Shown in pieces: positions 1 to 10,375 of a stretch of 64,000 bases of DNA (its first letter is position 1; every line of letters starts with the position of its first letter). The position numbers and the translations under genes were made by a program. The notes beneath the pieces were generated by a model. The model was not told the origin of the DNA and made no database searches. It saw nothing but the letters and a program-made list of their open reading frames with translations. Source of the DNA: Myotis daubentonii (Eukaryota > Chordata > Mammalia > Chiroptera > Vespertilionidae); contig NC_081841.1 in the NCBI RefSeq assembly GCF_963259705.1, positions 121,035,327-121,099,326 on the forward strand, given 5' to 3'.

Positions 1-373
1 AAGATAGTCTCTTCAATAAATGGTGTTGGGAAAATTGGACAGATATATGCAAGAAAATGAAACTAGACCACCAACTTACACCATACATAAAAATAAACTC
101 AAAATGGATAAAGTACTTAAATGTACGACGGGAAACCATAAAAATTCTAGAAGAATCAAAAGGCAACAAAATCTCAGACATATGCTGAAGCAATTTCTTC
201 ACTGATACAGCTCCTAGGGCACTTGAAACTAAAGAGAAAATGAACAAATGGGACTACATCAAAATAAAAAGCTTCTGTACAGCAAAAGAAACCATCAACA
301 AAACAACGAGAAAACCCACTGTGTGGGAAAACATATTTGCCAATGTCATATCTGATAAGAGCCTAGTCTCCAG
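1..373 (+). repeat. L1 LINE fragment, ORF2 C-terminal part
   Basis: The sequence is collinear with the C-terminal part of L1 ORF2 seen in better copies at 37108-37480 and 56215-56590 (for example the words 'actacatcaaaataaaaagc' and 'aaaccatcaacaaaacaac'). The reading frame is broken. Similarity stops near 373, inside the region that a second L1 piece re-enters at 4664, so the two pieces overlap by about 55 bp of L1 consensus. Confidence 0.85.
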
Positions 374-853
374 GAATTTCTGCCAAATAAAAGAAAGAAT
401 TGATTTACTAGTACCAAAGTCTTTATTTAAACTAGCAATGTCTTTTATTTACAAGCTCCTCACCGCTGCATTTTAAATTAGGCTGGAAGTGAAGCAGCGT
501 TTGCATCTCGTGTATCAAAATAAAACTTTACTAAATTTACTAATCCTTGTGAGCAATTGAATCCTAGTAAAGTAAAATTCTTCTAAAAAGGTTACTGAAG
601 GCTTCCCACAATTCCTCTGTATATGCAAATAAGCCAAAGGGTATACTCTTTAAAAATATACTTGCTAACATTTACAGATTGTTGTTAAAATACTAAATCT
701 GACAATAATTAGTCACCATAAATGAAAAATCACTTGAAATATATAGCTTTGTGACAGTATTTGTTAAAATCTCAAAAGGCAACCATGTTCCTTACATTTG
801 TTGCTTGTGTGAGAAAGAAAACTGTCGGGAAGGAAATAAAAAGAGGTTTCCTT
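374..853. other. unassigned sequence between L1 and Ves SINE
   Basis: No gene or familiar repeat is recognised. It lies between the L1 fragment and a Ves SINE, upstream of retroviral pol remnants, and may be badly decayed retroviral sequence. That is only a guess from position. Confidence 0.3.
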
Positions 854-1078
854 GCCGAAACTGGTTTGGCTCAGTGGATGGAGCGTCGGCCTGCGGACTG
901 AAGGGTCCCGGGTTCGATTCCGGTCAAGGGCATGTGCCTGGGTTGCGGGCACATCCCCAGTGGGGGATGTGCAGGAGGCGGCTGATCGATGTTTCTCTCT
1001 CATGGATGTTTCTGACTCTCTATCTCTCTCCCTTCCTCTCTGTAGAAAATCAATAAAATATATTTAAAAAAAAAAAAA
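854..1078 (+). mobile_element. Ves SINE (tRNA-derived)
   Basis: Pol III A box (tggctcagtgg) and B box (ggttcgattcc) are followed by the CT-rich tail typical of Ves (tctctcccttcctctctg), 'aatcaataaaat' and poly(A). The target duplication aagaggtttcctt is present at 841-853 and 1079-1091. The copy is young-looking and complete, and it interrupts the retroviral pol region. Confidence 0.95.
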
Positions 1079-1267
1079 AAGAGGTTTCCTTCAGATGTCT
1101 AACTAAAATTAAAGATCAATATATTGGGCCTCATAAGCTAAATTAAATAATTTGTGTTTTGCTTCCTTAAACAAAGTTTATGTAAATTTACTTAAAGACT
1201 AATACCAGAAAATTAATTAATGTCATCTACTGTCCATAAATTAGGACAAGTAAAGTTAAAAGAATAA

Positions 1268-1846
1268 ATGTTATTTCAAACTGACTTAAATTGGCAAATT
1301 GGGCTAAGTGGATATTCAGGGGAACTTAGCTGTCACCTATTAAAATATAAACTACTACAATTTTTATATAAGACCTCCATCATTATACCAAAAAATACTA
1401 GGCAGGAACCAATTCCTGGAGCTTTAACTGTTTTTACTGATGGGTCATCAAATGGGAAAGCTGCCTATCATACTATAAATTCTGACCGAGTCATACTGAC
1501 CAGTCATTCTTCTGTGCAAAGAATTGAGTTAGAATCTATTAAGGCTGCACTGCAAGATTTCCAACAGCCTGTTAACATAATTTCTGATTCCTCTTATGCT
1601 TCGGGCCTAGTAAGTAGAATTGAAACTGCCCGGCTGAAATGGCTTAGTGACCAAAGTTTATTCTTACTATTTAAGCAGGTTCAGCAGATTGTGCAGCAGA
1701 GAAAATACCCTTTTTATATCACCCACATCAGGGCTCACAGCATATTACCTGGCCGATTAACTAAGGGAAATGCACATGCTGATCAATGGGTTGCTTTATT
1801 AAAACAGGCTTCAGAGTCTCATCAGCTTTTAAAAATCCCAACTTGA
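1268..1846 (+). pseudogene. endogenous retrovirus pol remnant: RNase H domain
   Basis: This open stretch reads as the RNase H domain of a retroviral polymerase, the enzyme that removes RNA from RNA:DNA hybrids during reverse transcription. The four acidic positions of the family are visible in order: D in FTDGSS, E in RIELESIKAAL, D in ISDSSYASG, and D in GNAHADQW, with a preceding histidine in HIRAHS. No reverse transcriptase core is readable upstream, and the frame closes at 1846 where integrase should begin. The style is betaretrovirus-like (class II). It is an old, defective genomic copy with no sign of a functional product. Confidence 0.8.
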
Positions 1847-2195
1847 AAAACAAAAAAGGGGAATGATGGAGAAATCACCTTCGGGTAGGCTGCACCTAGC
1901 TTTAATTACTCTAAATTTTTTCACTTGTGATGCTGATGGAAAGACACCAATGGAGCTACATTGGTGTAAGAATAAAACAAAAGAAAATGGTCTAGTTAAA
2001 TGGAAGGATCCCGAATCTGGTTTATGGAAGGGACCTGACCCATTATTAACCTTTGGCAGAGGGTACGCTTGTATATTCCCAGAAAAATTTTCCAAACCCG
2101 TATGGATTCCTGCTAGAAATATTAAACTGCATCAGGAATCTAGCCAGACTGAAGATCTTGTGCCTGGAGCCATAACATGTAGCTGTAAACAATAA
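1847..2195 (+). pseudogene. endogenous retrovirus integrase C-terminal remnant
   Basis: The open frame from 1863 contains the end of the integrase core helix and the C-terminal DNA-binding domain. The motif ESGLWKGPDPLLTFGRG followed by YACIFPEKF and PVWIPARN is characteristic of betaretrovirus-like integrases. The zinc-binding HHCC domain and the catalytic DDE core are absent: RNase H sequence ending at 1846 passes almost directly into this segment, implying an internal deletion of several hundred bases. Non-functional relic. Confidence 0.8.
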
Positions 2196-4225
2196 ACTAC
2201 CTCAGCCACAGAGAGCAGCGACTCCAAGCAGTCCACCTAAGATGAGGAACAGGAGAAAGACAAACCAGACAACCAATATCCCAGAGACCACCTAGGGCAC
2301 GGTAAAGTGAAGTATGGTAACAATCATTTCAGGTAAAAACTATATTTTCATACTGGTCTTAGAAGGCACATTTTTCCTTTACCTGGGAAGGACAGCACAG
2401 CTATCCCAAAGTCAGAAGGCTCCAGTTAGCGTGTCAACTCACTGCTCTGGAGACCCAGAACTGTAATTTAGATAGCATACTGTCTTTGCTTCTGTAAATT
2501 GCTTTTTTTTTTTTTGCTAACTAGGTTCCTCATTCCAAACCTTGAGACAGCCAGTTTAAAATTAAGTTGTCATGACCTAGAGCAAAGAATATTCTTACAT
2601 GGTATTATTCTACAAGTTTCATTAATAATTTTTGATGCTTTACAACAGTATATTGTGCATTTATCCCAAACAAATTTACAAATGAATTTGAATGTTTTAC
2701 ATGAAGGGATTTATTCCTTTCCACTGTGTGGAGGGCTTCCTGGGGAAGGCACTTAAGCATTCTGTATTGACCTATCTTGACTTTTTTTTGCCAGGAGGAA
2801 TCCAATTGCCTACAGCTGTTATCTGAGCTCTCTGTTCAAGCTGGGATCATGAAAAGCTGGTACCATGGATCTGTCTCTTGCCCAATGGCATAAGCTGGGC
2901 CCTCTCTGGAGAAGAAACCTGGGTTCCCTATGATCAATTCTGGGGCCCCGCCAGCAGGCGAGGGGATCCAAAGGCAGCTGCTGGGCATGGGGGCCAGAGG
3001 GACATAGGTTAACAAGGAGACAGAACTGAACCTCACATCTCCCTACTTGGCCCAGAGATGGTTGGTAGTCAAAGACGGGTAAGACCCCACAGGGTGGGGT
3101 GACCTAAGACAGGCACAGCCAGGGGCCCGTAGGAGAAAACTTGGGGTGCAACAAAGGTGGGGCACAGACCCCCCCCCAATGGTGCATGGGCTTGAACACT
3201 CGCCCCTTCTGAGGAAGGTCTCCTGTCCCCATGGCTGCTTCTTGCTTCCCATGTCCAGCCCAGATCAGGAACCAAATAACATAAGAGATTAGGTCCAGCT
3301 GAAATCAGAATCCAGATAAACAGAGGCTTGGCTAACAGACCCTATGTCTAAATCTAGCCTAACAACAGGAATGCTCAGAGCCTTCACAAGGATGTAAAGT
3401 GATCCTTTTCATTAATATTTACAGTGTAAATTAAGATTATTGTTAAAATATTAAATTTGACAGCAAAATAGTTTTCAAATTAATTAAATTCAAGTTTTCA
3501 AATTAATTAAATTTTGCTAATTTGAAATAAGTAATTATTCAAAAAGTATTAACAAAAATTTTCATTTCATGGTAAACATGCTATGAACCTAAAGCATGTT
3601 CAGGTTCATTTTTTTACGTGCAAAAAAATTAATATTTAAAGCTATCTAGACTGCATTATAAAATTTCCAAGAAGTCTCCTAATTAAATAAAAAAAAGGGG
3701 GGGGGGTTAGTGGAAAAATATAGTGGAAGGATACCATGTAAGGAAATAGACCCTGTAACTAAATTACATTTAGAGAAAAATTCTTTTGTTTATAATGCTA
3801 ATAGTGAGACACCCAGAAAAAACACACATTATGCCAGGGTAAGCCAGGGAAAGATCATGTTAAAGAAAAGACCCCAAGTAAGGTTTTTTTCCTTTAACCT
3901 TTGGTCAAGTATATGTTTGTATACTTTCAGAGAACAGCTGCAAGACCATGTGGATTCCTGTAACAACGGATCACAGAAAGCCAGCCACAAAGACAGAAGA
4001 GACAGTTCAGAGATGGAGATGGTGGAAGATGCCTTGCCATGCTAGCAGTCAGCAGCTGTGCATCGCTGCAGGTTGCCCAGGACCAGACCAGAAAGGACCG
4101 GACCTGCATTTTCCACCATCCAGAACCAACATTTCATTGCTGGCGTGTACACATGAACTTTTGGACATTGAAACATGGACTCAGAACTTTTGGACATTGA
4201 AATTGGGACTTGATTATTTTTTAAA
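2196..4225 (+). repeat. retroviral 3' internal region, no intact env
   Basis: This interval lies between the integrase remnant and the polypurine tract/LTR and occupies the position of env. Only short frames are open; the longest on the plus strand, 3710-4045, has no envelope motif I can recognise. AT-rich stretches near 3400-3700 and T or A runs suggest extensive decay or foreign insertions. Confidence 0.5.
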
Positions 4226-4243
4226 GAAAAAATAAGGGGGAGA
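4226..4243 (+). other. polypurine tract of the retrovirus
   Basis: A purine-only run ending in aataagggggaga directly precedes the LTR start TGTGGGAAAC at 4244, as expected for the plus-strand primer of reverse transcription. It fixes the retrovirus orientation as plus. Confidence 0.75.
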
Positions 4244-4662
4244 TGTGGGAAACTGTTTATTGCCTTCACTATCTGATAAGCATAGATAGAGAACCCCCCG
4301 AAACCCCCGAAGGCTGGGTGCCTTTGTAGCCCTAGCAAAGCTTGGAGCTAGGCGCCACCTCTGTTTGTCCAGACCATGGTAGCTGAAACTACTCTCCCAT
4401 TTATTATTATGTAAATCCTTGCTGATGGGCTAGTCTGCTTGTTAGTAGGGGGTCACCTGCCTAAGGGCTATGCTATGGGTGCATCCCAGATCAATAAAAG
4501 CTTGGTGAGGCCTGAGCACGGAGGAAGTCCTTCGGGACTTGCCGCCTGGTCCCCCAATATTGCAAAATTATCTCGTGTCTTTTTCTCTCATTTGTTGTGC
4601 GGCTCCTCTTTCAGATACCGAACCCTACTCCACGCAGAACGTGGAGGGAGTCTTACTCGACA
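4244..4662 (+). repeat. 3' LTR of class II-like endogenous retrovirus
   Basis: The LTR starts TG directly after the polypurine tract and ends CA at 4661-4662. A polyadenylation signal AATAAA lies at 4493-4498, followed by a U5-like region containing 'cttttctctcatttgttgtgcggc'-type sequence (given in part). No matching 5' LTR is recognised in the window, so identity between LTRs cannot be used to date it. L1 sequence resumes at 4664. Confidence 0.75.
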
Positions 4663-4663
4663 G

Positions 4664-5650
4664 CCCACTACTTGGGAGAACATATTTTCCAATGAAACAT
4701 CTAATAAGGGTTTAATCTCAAAAATTTATAGGGAGCTCATACAACTTAACAAAAGTAAGATAAACAATACCATCAAAAAATGGGCAAAGGACCTAAATAG
4801 ACGCTTCTACAAAGTGGACATACAGAAGGCCAAGAGACATATGAAAAAATGCTCAAAGTCACTAAATCATCCAAGAGATGCAAATCAAAACAACAATGAG
4901 ATATTGCATCACACGTGTCAGAATGACTATCATCAACAAACAAGTGCTGGCGAGGTTGTGGAGAATAGGGAAGCCTCATACACTGTTGGTATGGATCCAG
5001 ACCTGTGCAGCCTCAGTAGAAAACAGTATGGAGTTTCCTCAAAAAATGAAAAATGGAACTCCCATTTGACCCAGTCATCCCACTTCTAGGAATACATCCT
5101 AAGAGACCCAAAACACTCATCAGAAAGAATATATGTACCCTTATGTTCAGAGCATCGCAATTTACAATAGCTAAGATTTGGAAACAGCCTTAGTGCCCAT
5201 CAAAAGATGAGTGGATAAAAAAGTTATGGTACATTTACACAATGGAATACTACGGGGCAATAAAAAACCATTTGCAACAGCATGGATGGACCTGGAGTGT
5301 ATTATGCTGAGCAAAATAAACCAGTCAGAGAAAGATAAGTATCACATGATCTCACTCATGTGTGGAATATATTGAACCAAATAAACTTATTATCAAAAAT
5401 AGACCCAGAGTCATAGAATCATGAACAGACTGTTGAACTCCAGAGTGAAGGCAGGAGAGGGTGGCTGAGAAGAGATCAACCAATGAATTTGTATGCATAT
5501 ATGTTTAACCCATGGATACAGACAATGGCATGGTGAGGGCCTGGGGTAAGGTCATGAGAGGACTGGAGTGGGCTGGAAGAGGTTAATCAGGAAAAAGGGA
5601 GGACTTATGTAATACTTTCAACAATATTCTTTTTAAAAAGTAGCATAAAA
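4664..5650 (+). repeat. L1 LINE 3' fragment
   Basis: L1 ORF2 C-terminus and 3' UTR, collinear with 37412-38400: 'cttgggagaacatatt', then the frame of the terminal ORF2 region, then the 3' UTR words 'gtatgcatatat' and 'gatcaaccaatg'. It ends near 5640 in an A-rich tail. The frame is interrupted by stops. Confidence 0.85.
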
Positions 5651-6070
5651 ATAAATCTTCACTTAAAAGAGAATACCAATAGGATCAATAGCAGTCTTAT
5701 CATCTAAGAAAATTTGAGGCAAGAACAAAGAGAAGTAAAACCTTCAAAATGTTAAAAAAAAAAAAAAATACAACCTTACAATCAATAGTTTATATCCAAC
5801 AAAGCAATCTTTTGAATCTGAAGGAAAAATTAAATACATTCCCAAATGAATAAAAATTGTAATAATTTGTTGATAGCTGACTTGCCTTACAAGAAATACC
5901 AAAGGAAGTCCCTCAAATTTAAAATTAAATGATCCACACAGAAGCCTGAATCCACGTGAAAAACAAAAAGCCAAAAGCCATAGTAGCTATAAGACTATCA
6001 AGGATGATAAAAATATAATTTATCATATATTTATTCTTCTTATTATTGACTTCAAAGCAATTATATACAA

Positions 6071-6536
6071 CTAGAGGCCCAGTACACAAAAATTTGTGCA
6101 CTCAGGGGTAGGGGGTCCCTCAGCATGGCCTGTGCCCTCTCGCAGTCTGGGACCCCAAGGGGGATGACCACTTGCTGGTTTAGGCCTGCTCCCCAGGGGA
6201 TTGGGCCCAAGATGGCAATCAGACATCTATCTGGCAGCCCGGCAGCCCTTGGGGGATGCCCACTTGGAGCAGGGAACAGACCTAAGCTGCAGTCAAACAT
6301 CCTTAGCACTGCTGAGGAGGCAGGAGAGGCTCCCACCACCACGGCTGTACTGGCAGCCATCAGCCTGGCTTGTGGTTGAGCAGAACTCCCCCATGTGGGA
6401 GTGCCCTGACCACCAGAGAGCAGCTCCTGCATTGAGCGTCTGCCCCTTGGTCGTCAGTGTGTGTCATAGTGACCAGTCATTCCTAGTCTTTCTGCTGTTA
6501 GGGTCAGTTTGCATATTATCCTATTACTATATAGGA
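6071..6536 (-). mobile_element. non-autonomous Helitron
   Basis: Read on the minus strand it starts TCC at 6536, with 'TATATAG' nearby, and ends CTAG at 6074-6071. A terminal hairpin (gtgcacaaatttttgtg type) lies just inside the 3' end. The flanks are A and T with no target duplication. No Rep/helicase coding is present. Its 5' end abuts the 3' end of the A-type Helitron at 6537-7217. Confidence 0.85.
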
Positions 6537-7217
6537 TAGAGGCCTGGTGCACGAGTGGAGGCCGGCTGGTTTGCCCTGAAGGGTGTCCCGGATCAGGGTG
6601 GGGGTCCCGCTTGGGTGCCTGGCCAGCCTGGGTGAGGGGCTGATGGCTGTTTGCAGCTGGTCTCACCCCCTTCAGGGTGGGGGTCCCCAGTGGGGTGTCT
6701 GGCCAGTCTGGGTGAGGGGCTGAGGGCCGTTTTCAGGCTGGCGGGAGACTGAAGCTCCCGACCTCTCCTTTTTTTCTTTTTCTTTTTTATTCTGGGATTT
6801 ATTTATCTTCTATGGCTGTCACTGGAGCTGAGAGCCAGCTTTAGCTCTGAGGCCGGCTCCAGCTTCAGGCCTCGGCTGCTGAAAGTAGGAATCTAGGGTT
6901 TGTTTGGGTTCTATAATTGCAACATTGTTTCAGTCCTGCTCACTCCAGCTCTGACAGCTGAATGCTGATATCTGGGTTTTGTTTAGCTTCAATAATTGCA
7001 ACATTGTTTCTTGGCGTGCAGCTCAGAGGCCGGCAAGGCAGGCAAGGAACCTTGGCTTCCTCCATCACTGGAGCAAGCAAGCCTCCTGTTTGCTTCAGCT
7101 GCCTGGCTGCTGGCCGCCATCTTGGTTGGCAGTTAATTTGCATATCGCCCTGATTAGCCAATGGGAAGCGTGTCCGAGGTATGGTTAATTACCATGTTTG
7201 TCTATTATTAGGTAGGA
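6537..7217 (-). mobile_element. A-type Helitron, terminator lost, fused to next Helitron
   Basis: On the minus strand it begins TCCTACCTAATAATAGAC at 7217 and ends 'ggcctcta' at 6537 with no terminal G and no left hairpin arm; the next Helitron starts immediately. The 5' part carries CCAAT, octamer and YY1-like motifs (see 7113-7162). The 3' part holds two diverged copies of a roughly 100 bp unit around 'gcctggccagcctgggtgag'. Confidence 0.8.
7113..7162 (-). promoter_or_regulatory. CCAAT-octamer-YY1 motif cluster in Helitron
   Basis: Minus-strand order: ATTGG (7162-7158), ATGCAAAT (7143-7136), AAGATGGCGGC (7123-7113), all within 50 bp. These equal NF-Y, POU octamer and YY1 consensus cores. 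Binding is not shown. Confidence 0.5.
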
Positions 7218-7656
7218 TAATATGTATGTAACATATGATTTTTCCCATAACATATAGAAGTGCAATGTGTTTGTTAATAAGAACAAAAAGAAGGTAAATT
7301 GTAAAGCTATACTAAGTTAAGGAAATGACTCTAGGTGGTAACTAAAGAAGCAAAGAGATTCAAAAGTGATAAATAAAGTTAATATAACAAAAGATATAAA
7401 CATATAGTTGATATCCTTTATTGGCTCATCCTCCTTAAATGCCAAGTAATTATATAAAGTAATAATTATAATAATGTAATGTTGGGCTTATAACATTATA
7501 GTATAACATGTATACAACATGTATAATAGTATCAAAAAAGAAGAAAAATTCAATAGAGCTGGATAGGAATAATGTTTCTATATCTCACTGGAATTAAGTT
7601 AGTAGAAATCTGAAGCTGATTTTGATCACTTAAAATGTAAATTATAAGCACTAGAG

Positions 7657-7891
7657 CAGTGATGGCAAACCTATGACACACATGTCAGAGGTGAGACGCA
7701 AACTCATTTTTTTGGTTGATTTTTCTTTGTTAGATGGCATTTAAATATATAAAATAAATATCAAAAATATAAGTCTTTGTTTTACTATGGTTGCAAATAT
7801 CAAAAAATTTCTATATGTGACACAGCACCAGAGTTAAGTTAGGGTTTTTCAAAATGCTGACATGCCGAGCTCAAAAGGTTCGCCATCACTG
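7657..7891. mobile_element. hAT-type MITE
   Basis: Terminal inverted repeats CAGTGATGGCAAACCTATG and the reverse complement of 'aggttcgccatcactg' bound a 235 bp non-coding element. An 8 bp target duplication is present, cactagag (7649-7656) and ccctagag (7892-7899), with one mismatch. It is inserted in the old L1. Confidence 0.88.
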
Positions 7892-8013
7892 CCCTAGAGC
7901 AATCACTAAGTACATAAGAAAAATAATTAGTAAAAAAAGTAATTAACAAAATGAAATTGCTATATTACAAAATATTCATGTACTTCTAAAGAAAGCAATA
8001 AAGTAGAAATTCA

Positions 8014-8476
8014 TCTATATAAAAGCCTAAGTGACTGTCGCAACCAAAACAACTGAACGGACGACCAAACAGGCTGCATGGGGTGACGAGGCTGGCAGGG
8101 GGGTTAGTGAGGGGCAACCAAACGACCAAACAGGTTGCCTGGGGTGACGGGGGGGGCAGTTGGGGGCAACCAGCCTGGCAGGGGGGAGGGGCATTTGGGG
8201 GCAATCAGGCCAGGAGGAGGGCAATTAAGGGCGACCAGACCAGCAGGGGGGCAGTGACGGGTGATCAGGCCCACAGGTAGATAAGCAGTTAGGAGCCAGC
8301 AGTCCAGGATTGTGAGAGGGATGTCCGACTGCTGGTTTAGGCCCGATCGCCAAGATCGGGCCTAAACCGGCAGTCGGACATCTCCCAAGGGGTCCTGGAT
8401 TGGAGAGGGTGCAGGCTAGGCTGAGGGGACCCTCCCCTCCACCCCCGTGCATGAATTTTGTCCACCGGGCCTCTAG
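8014..8476 (+). mobile_element. non-autonomous Helitron
   Basis: It starts A|TCTATATAAAAGCC and ends GGGCCTCTAG|T with a weakened terminal hairpin (gaattttgtccaccggg). The interior is G-rich repeats of 'gcaaccagaccagcaggggggc' type (given in part) and a large palindrome at 8321-8381. No target duplication. Confidence 0.85.
8321..8381. repeat. 28 bp inverted repeat with 5 nt loop
   Basis: The left arm 8321-8348 (atgtccgactgctggtttag, continuing gcccgatc) is the reverse complement of the right arm 8354-8381 except for one position. The loop is gccaa. It lies about 95 bp inside the Helitron 3' end, so it is not the usual short terminator hairpin. Confidence 0.9.
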
Positions 8477-8502
8477 TAAATACCTAAAAAAGACATGAAA
8501 CT

Positions 8503-8725
8503 GCCCTAGCTGGTTTGCTCCTGTCAAGGGAATGTACCTAGGTTGCAGGCTGGATCCCAGGCCCAGGTTGGGGTGCCAGTGGGAGGCAACCAATCCAATG
8601 TGTGTGTCTCTCACAGTGAGGTTTCTCTCTCTGTCTTTCCCCCTTACTTCCACTCTTTCTATAAATCAGTGGGAAAATATCCTTGGGTGAGGATTAACAA
8701 AAAAAGTAAAATGAAATAAATGAGT
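8503..8725 (+). mobile_element. Ves SINE lacking its A and B boxes
   Basis: Starts 'ccctagctggtttgct' and then jumps to 'cctgtcaagggaatg', skipping the roughly 50 bp that contain both pol III promoter boxes. The tail 'atatccttgggtgagg' and A-rich end are kept. Target duplication aaaaaagacatgaaact (8486-8502) against aaaaaggacatgaaact (8726-8742). Confidence 0.85.
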
Positions 8726-8787
8726 AAAAAGGACATGAAACTTATAGGTGACAAAAAATAAAATGACAGATTTAATACAACTACAGA

Positions 8788-9108
8788 CAGTCCTAGGGTT
8801 AAGTCAGACTTGACATACATCATTTCGTGGTTATGTCGCCATCTCCCATTTATTTATTAAAAAAAAAGTTCCATCACTTCGACGTATGTATATATGTGCT
8901 GTATGGTTTTTATTATTTAGTTACCACAAGTAAATGTCAGGAATTGTTTTCTTTCTTTTAATTTTTTTTTACTGTTTCACTTCATTACTGCTGTGTGCAT
9001 GCTCCATGTGAGTAATGTAGGTGCTTATGTAGGTGGGTTCCAACTTACAGCGAAAATCACATTACATTGCGCCGTAGGAATGGATCTCCGACATAACCCG
9101 AGGACCTA
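8788..9108. mobile_element. mariner/Tc1-like MITE (probable)
   Basis: Imperfect terminal inverted repeats: cagtcctagggttaagtcag at the left and, reversed from the right, taggtcctcgggttatgtcg. The interior is non-coding and AT-rich. Flanking bases allow TA duplications but are not decisive. Sits inside the old L1. Superfamily assigned from the terminal repeat style only. Confidence 0.55.
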
Positions 9109-9281
9109 CTCTACATCAATAACTTCCAAGTGAACATAACACACTATCAATTAAAAAAGGCAAAGATTATTATATTGAAAAATAAAATAATATCCAACAA
9201 TGCATTGTCTATATGAGACATATTTTAGATTAAAAGTAAAAAAAAAAAATAGATTTAAAGTTAAAGGAAAGGAAAAACTTA

Positions 9282-9316
9282 CACACACACCCCCCCCCAT
9301 ACACACACACACACAA
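9282..9316. repeat. imperfect (CA)n microsatellite
   Basis: Runs of 'acacacac' interrupted by a C9 tract and 'ata'. Confidence 0.95.
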
Positions 9317-9405
9317 GAAACTGATAAAATAGACTTTAAAACAGAATGTAACTAGTGATAAACAATGACATTTAATGATAAAAGAGCCAATACATCAAGA
9401 AGATA

Positions 9406-9462
9406 TCTATCTAATAATAGAGTAATATGCAAATTGGTCAGGTCACCGTCACTGTAACAACC
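9406..9462 (+). mobile_element. Helitron 5' end fragment
   Basis: The words 'TCTATCTAATAATAGAGTA' and 'atatgcaaattggtcaggtc' match the 5' termini of Helitrons elsewhere in the window. It stops where the LTR begins at 9463, and no matching CTAG end is found downstream. Confidence 0.75.
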
Positions 9463-10375
9463 TGCTGGGAGCCGGTCCATCCTTGCTGTTTCAAGGGACC
9501 TGGCATATATGGCATACTGTTCTTAATATGTTTGCTCACCTTCTTGGCACTATGTGTTTTAACCAAGGTCACCTCTCTGAGAAAGGTTGTTTCCCCAGGT
9601 AGGAATTTTCCCCTGAAGTTAGGGAGGGATTAAGCCCCCTTAACTAAGTGCCAGGCGGGTAATTAATCACTTTAACTCCGAACAATCATGCTTAAGCTTT
9701 ACTCCCTGGAATGGAGATAAGAAACGCCCTAACCTTTGGAATAGAGATTGATAGGATTGGAATCAACTGCTATAAATACAGATATAACAAGACGACAGAA
9801 CCTAGACACAGAACCTACACAGAACCTAGAGACAGAAGAACTTTGCTGCAGAGAACATGGCAAAAGATCCTGGACAGAAACTGGCCACAGAACCTAGAGA
9901 CAGAACCTAGAGACAGAACCTGGCTGAAGAACCTAGAGACAGAACCTGGCTACAGAACCTGGATAGAACATGGCAAGAGAACCTGACTAGAACCTGATGA
10001 CTGAACCTGGCAAAAGATCCTGGATAGGACCTGGCTACAGAACTTGGTTGGAGAACCTAGCCAGAACCTGGCTGAAGAACCTGACTACAGAATCTGGTGA
10101 CCGAACCTGGCTGGAGAACCTAGCAAGGGAACATGGACACAGAACCTGGCTGGAGATCCTAACCAGAACTTCGCTGGAGATCCTGACCAGAACTTCGCTG
10201 GAGATCCTGAACAGAACTTGGCTGGAGATCCAGACCAGAACTTGGCTGGAGAACCTGGCTAGAGATCCTGGGTAGGCTGCTGATCAACTGAACGCTGTCC
10301 CTGTGTCATTCCTTTTTTGCCGACTCCGTCTACACCTTTGGGAACCCCTGGACCTGCTGGGGTCAGACCCCAGCA
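9463..10375 (+). repeat. solo LTR with internal minisatellite
   Basis: The 913 bp unit begins TGCTGGG and ends CCCAGCA, a short perfect TG...CA inverted end. A TATA-like TATAAATA is at 9771-9778, with U3-like sequence before it and a tandem repeat after it. No internal retroviral genes adjoin it, so it is a solo LTR. The expected 4-6 bp target duplication is not seen (acaacc before, ccaaat after). The long open frame through the repeat is a by-product of the repeat period. Confidence 0.65.
9785..10270. repeat. minisatellite around 'agaacctggc'
   Basis: Dozens of diverged short units of the form gaacctagagaca, gaacctggctaca and gaacctggctgga lie head to tail. Period about 12-15 bp, with 18-24 bp higher-order blocks near 10140-10220. 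Located after the TATA box of the LTR, hence probably in its R/U5 part. Confidence 0.85.

Noticed and set aside
324..362. Possible 5' LTR start (tgtgggaaaac ... tatctgataag) matching the 3' LTR
   Set aside because: The match is short, and the same bases align better and further with L1 ORF2 consensus in this window.
854..1078. tRNA gene suggested by A and B boxes
   Set aside because: The sequence after the B box and the poly(A) tail identify a tRNA-derived Ves SINE; the same holds for the other Ves copies.
4439..5089. 216-codon plus-strand open frame
   Set aside because: It runs from LTR sequence across the junction into L1 ORF2, a chance join of two repeats.
9711..10275. Open frames rich in repeated 'RTWLE' type units, suggesting a repetitive protein
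   Set aside because: They coincide with the minisatellite of a solo LTR; no start context, domain or conservation supports coding.
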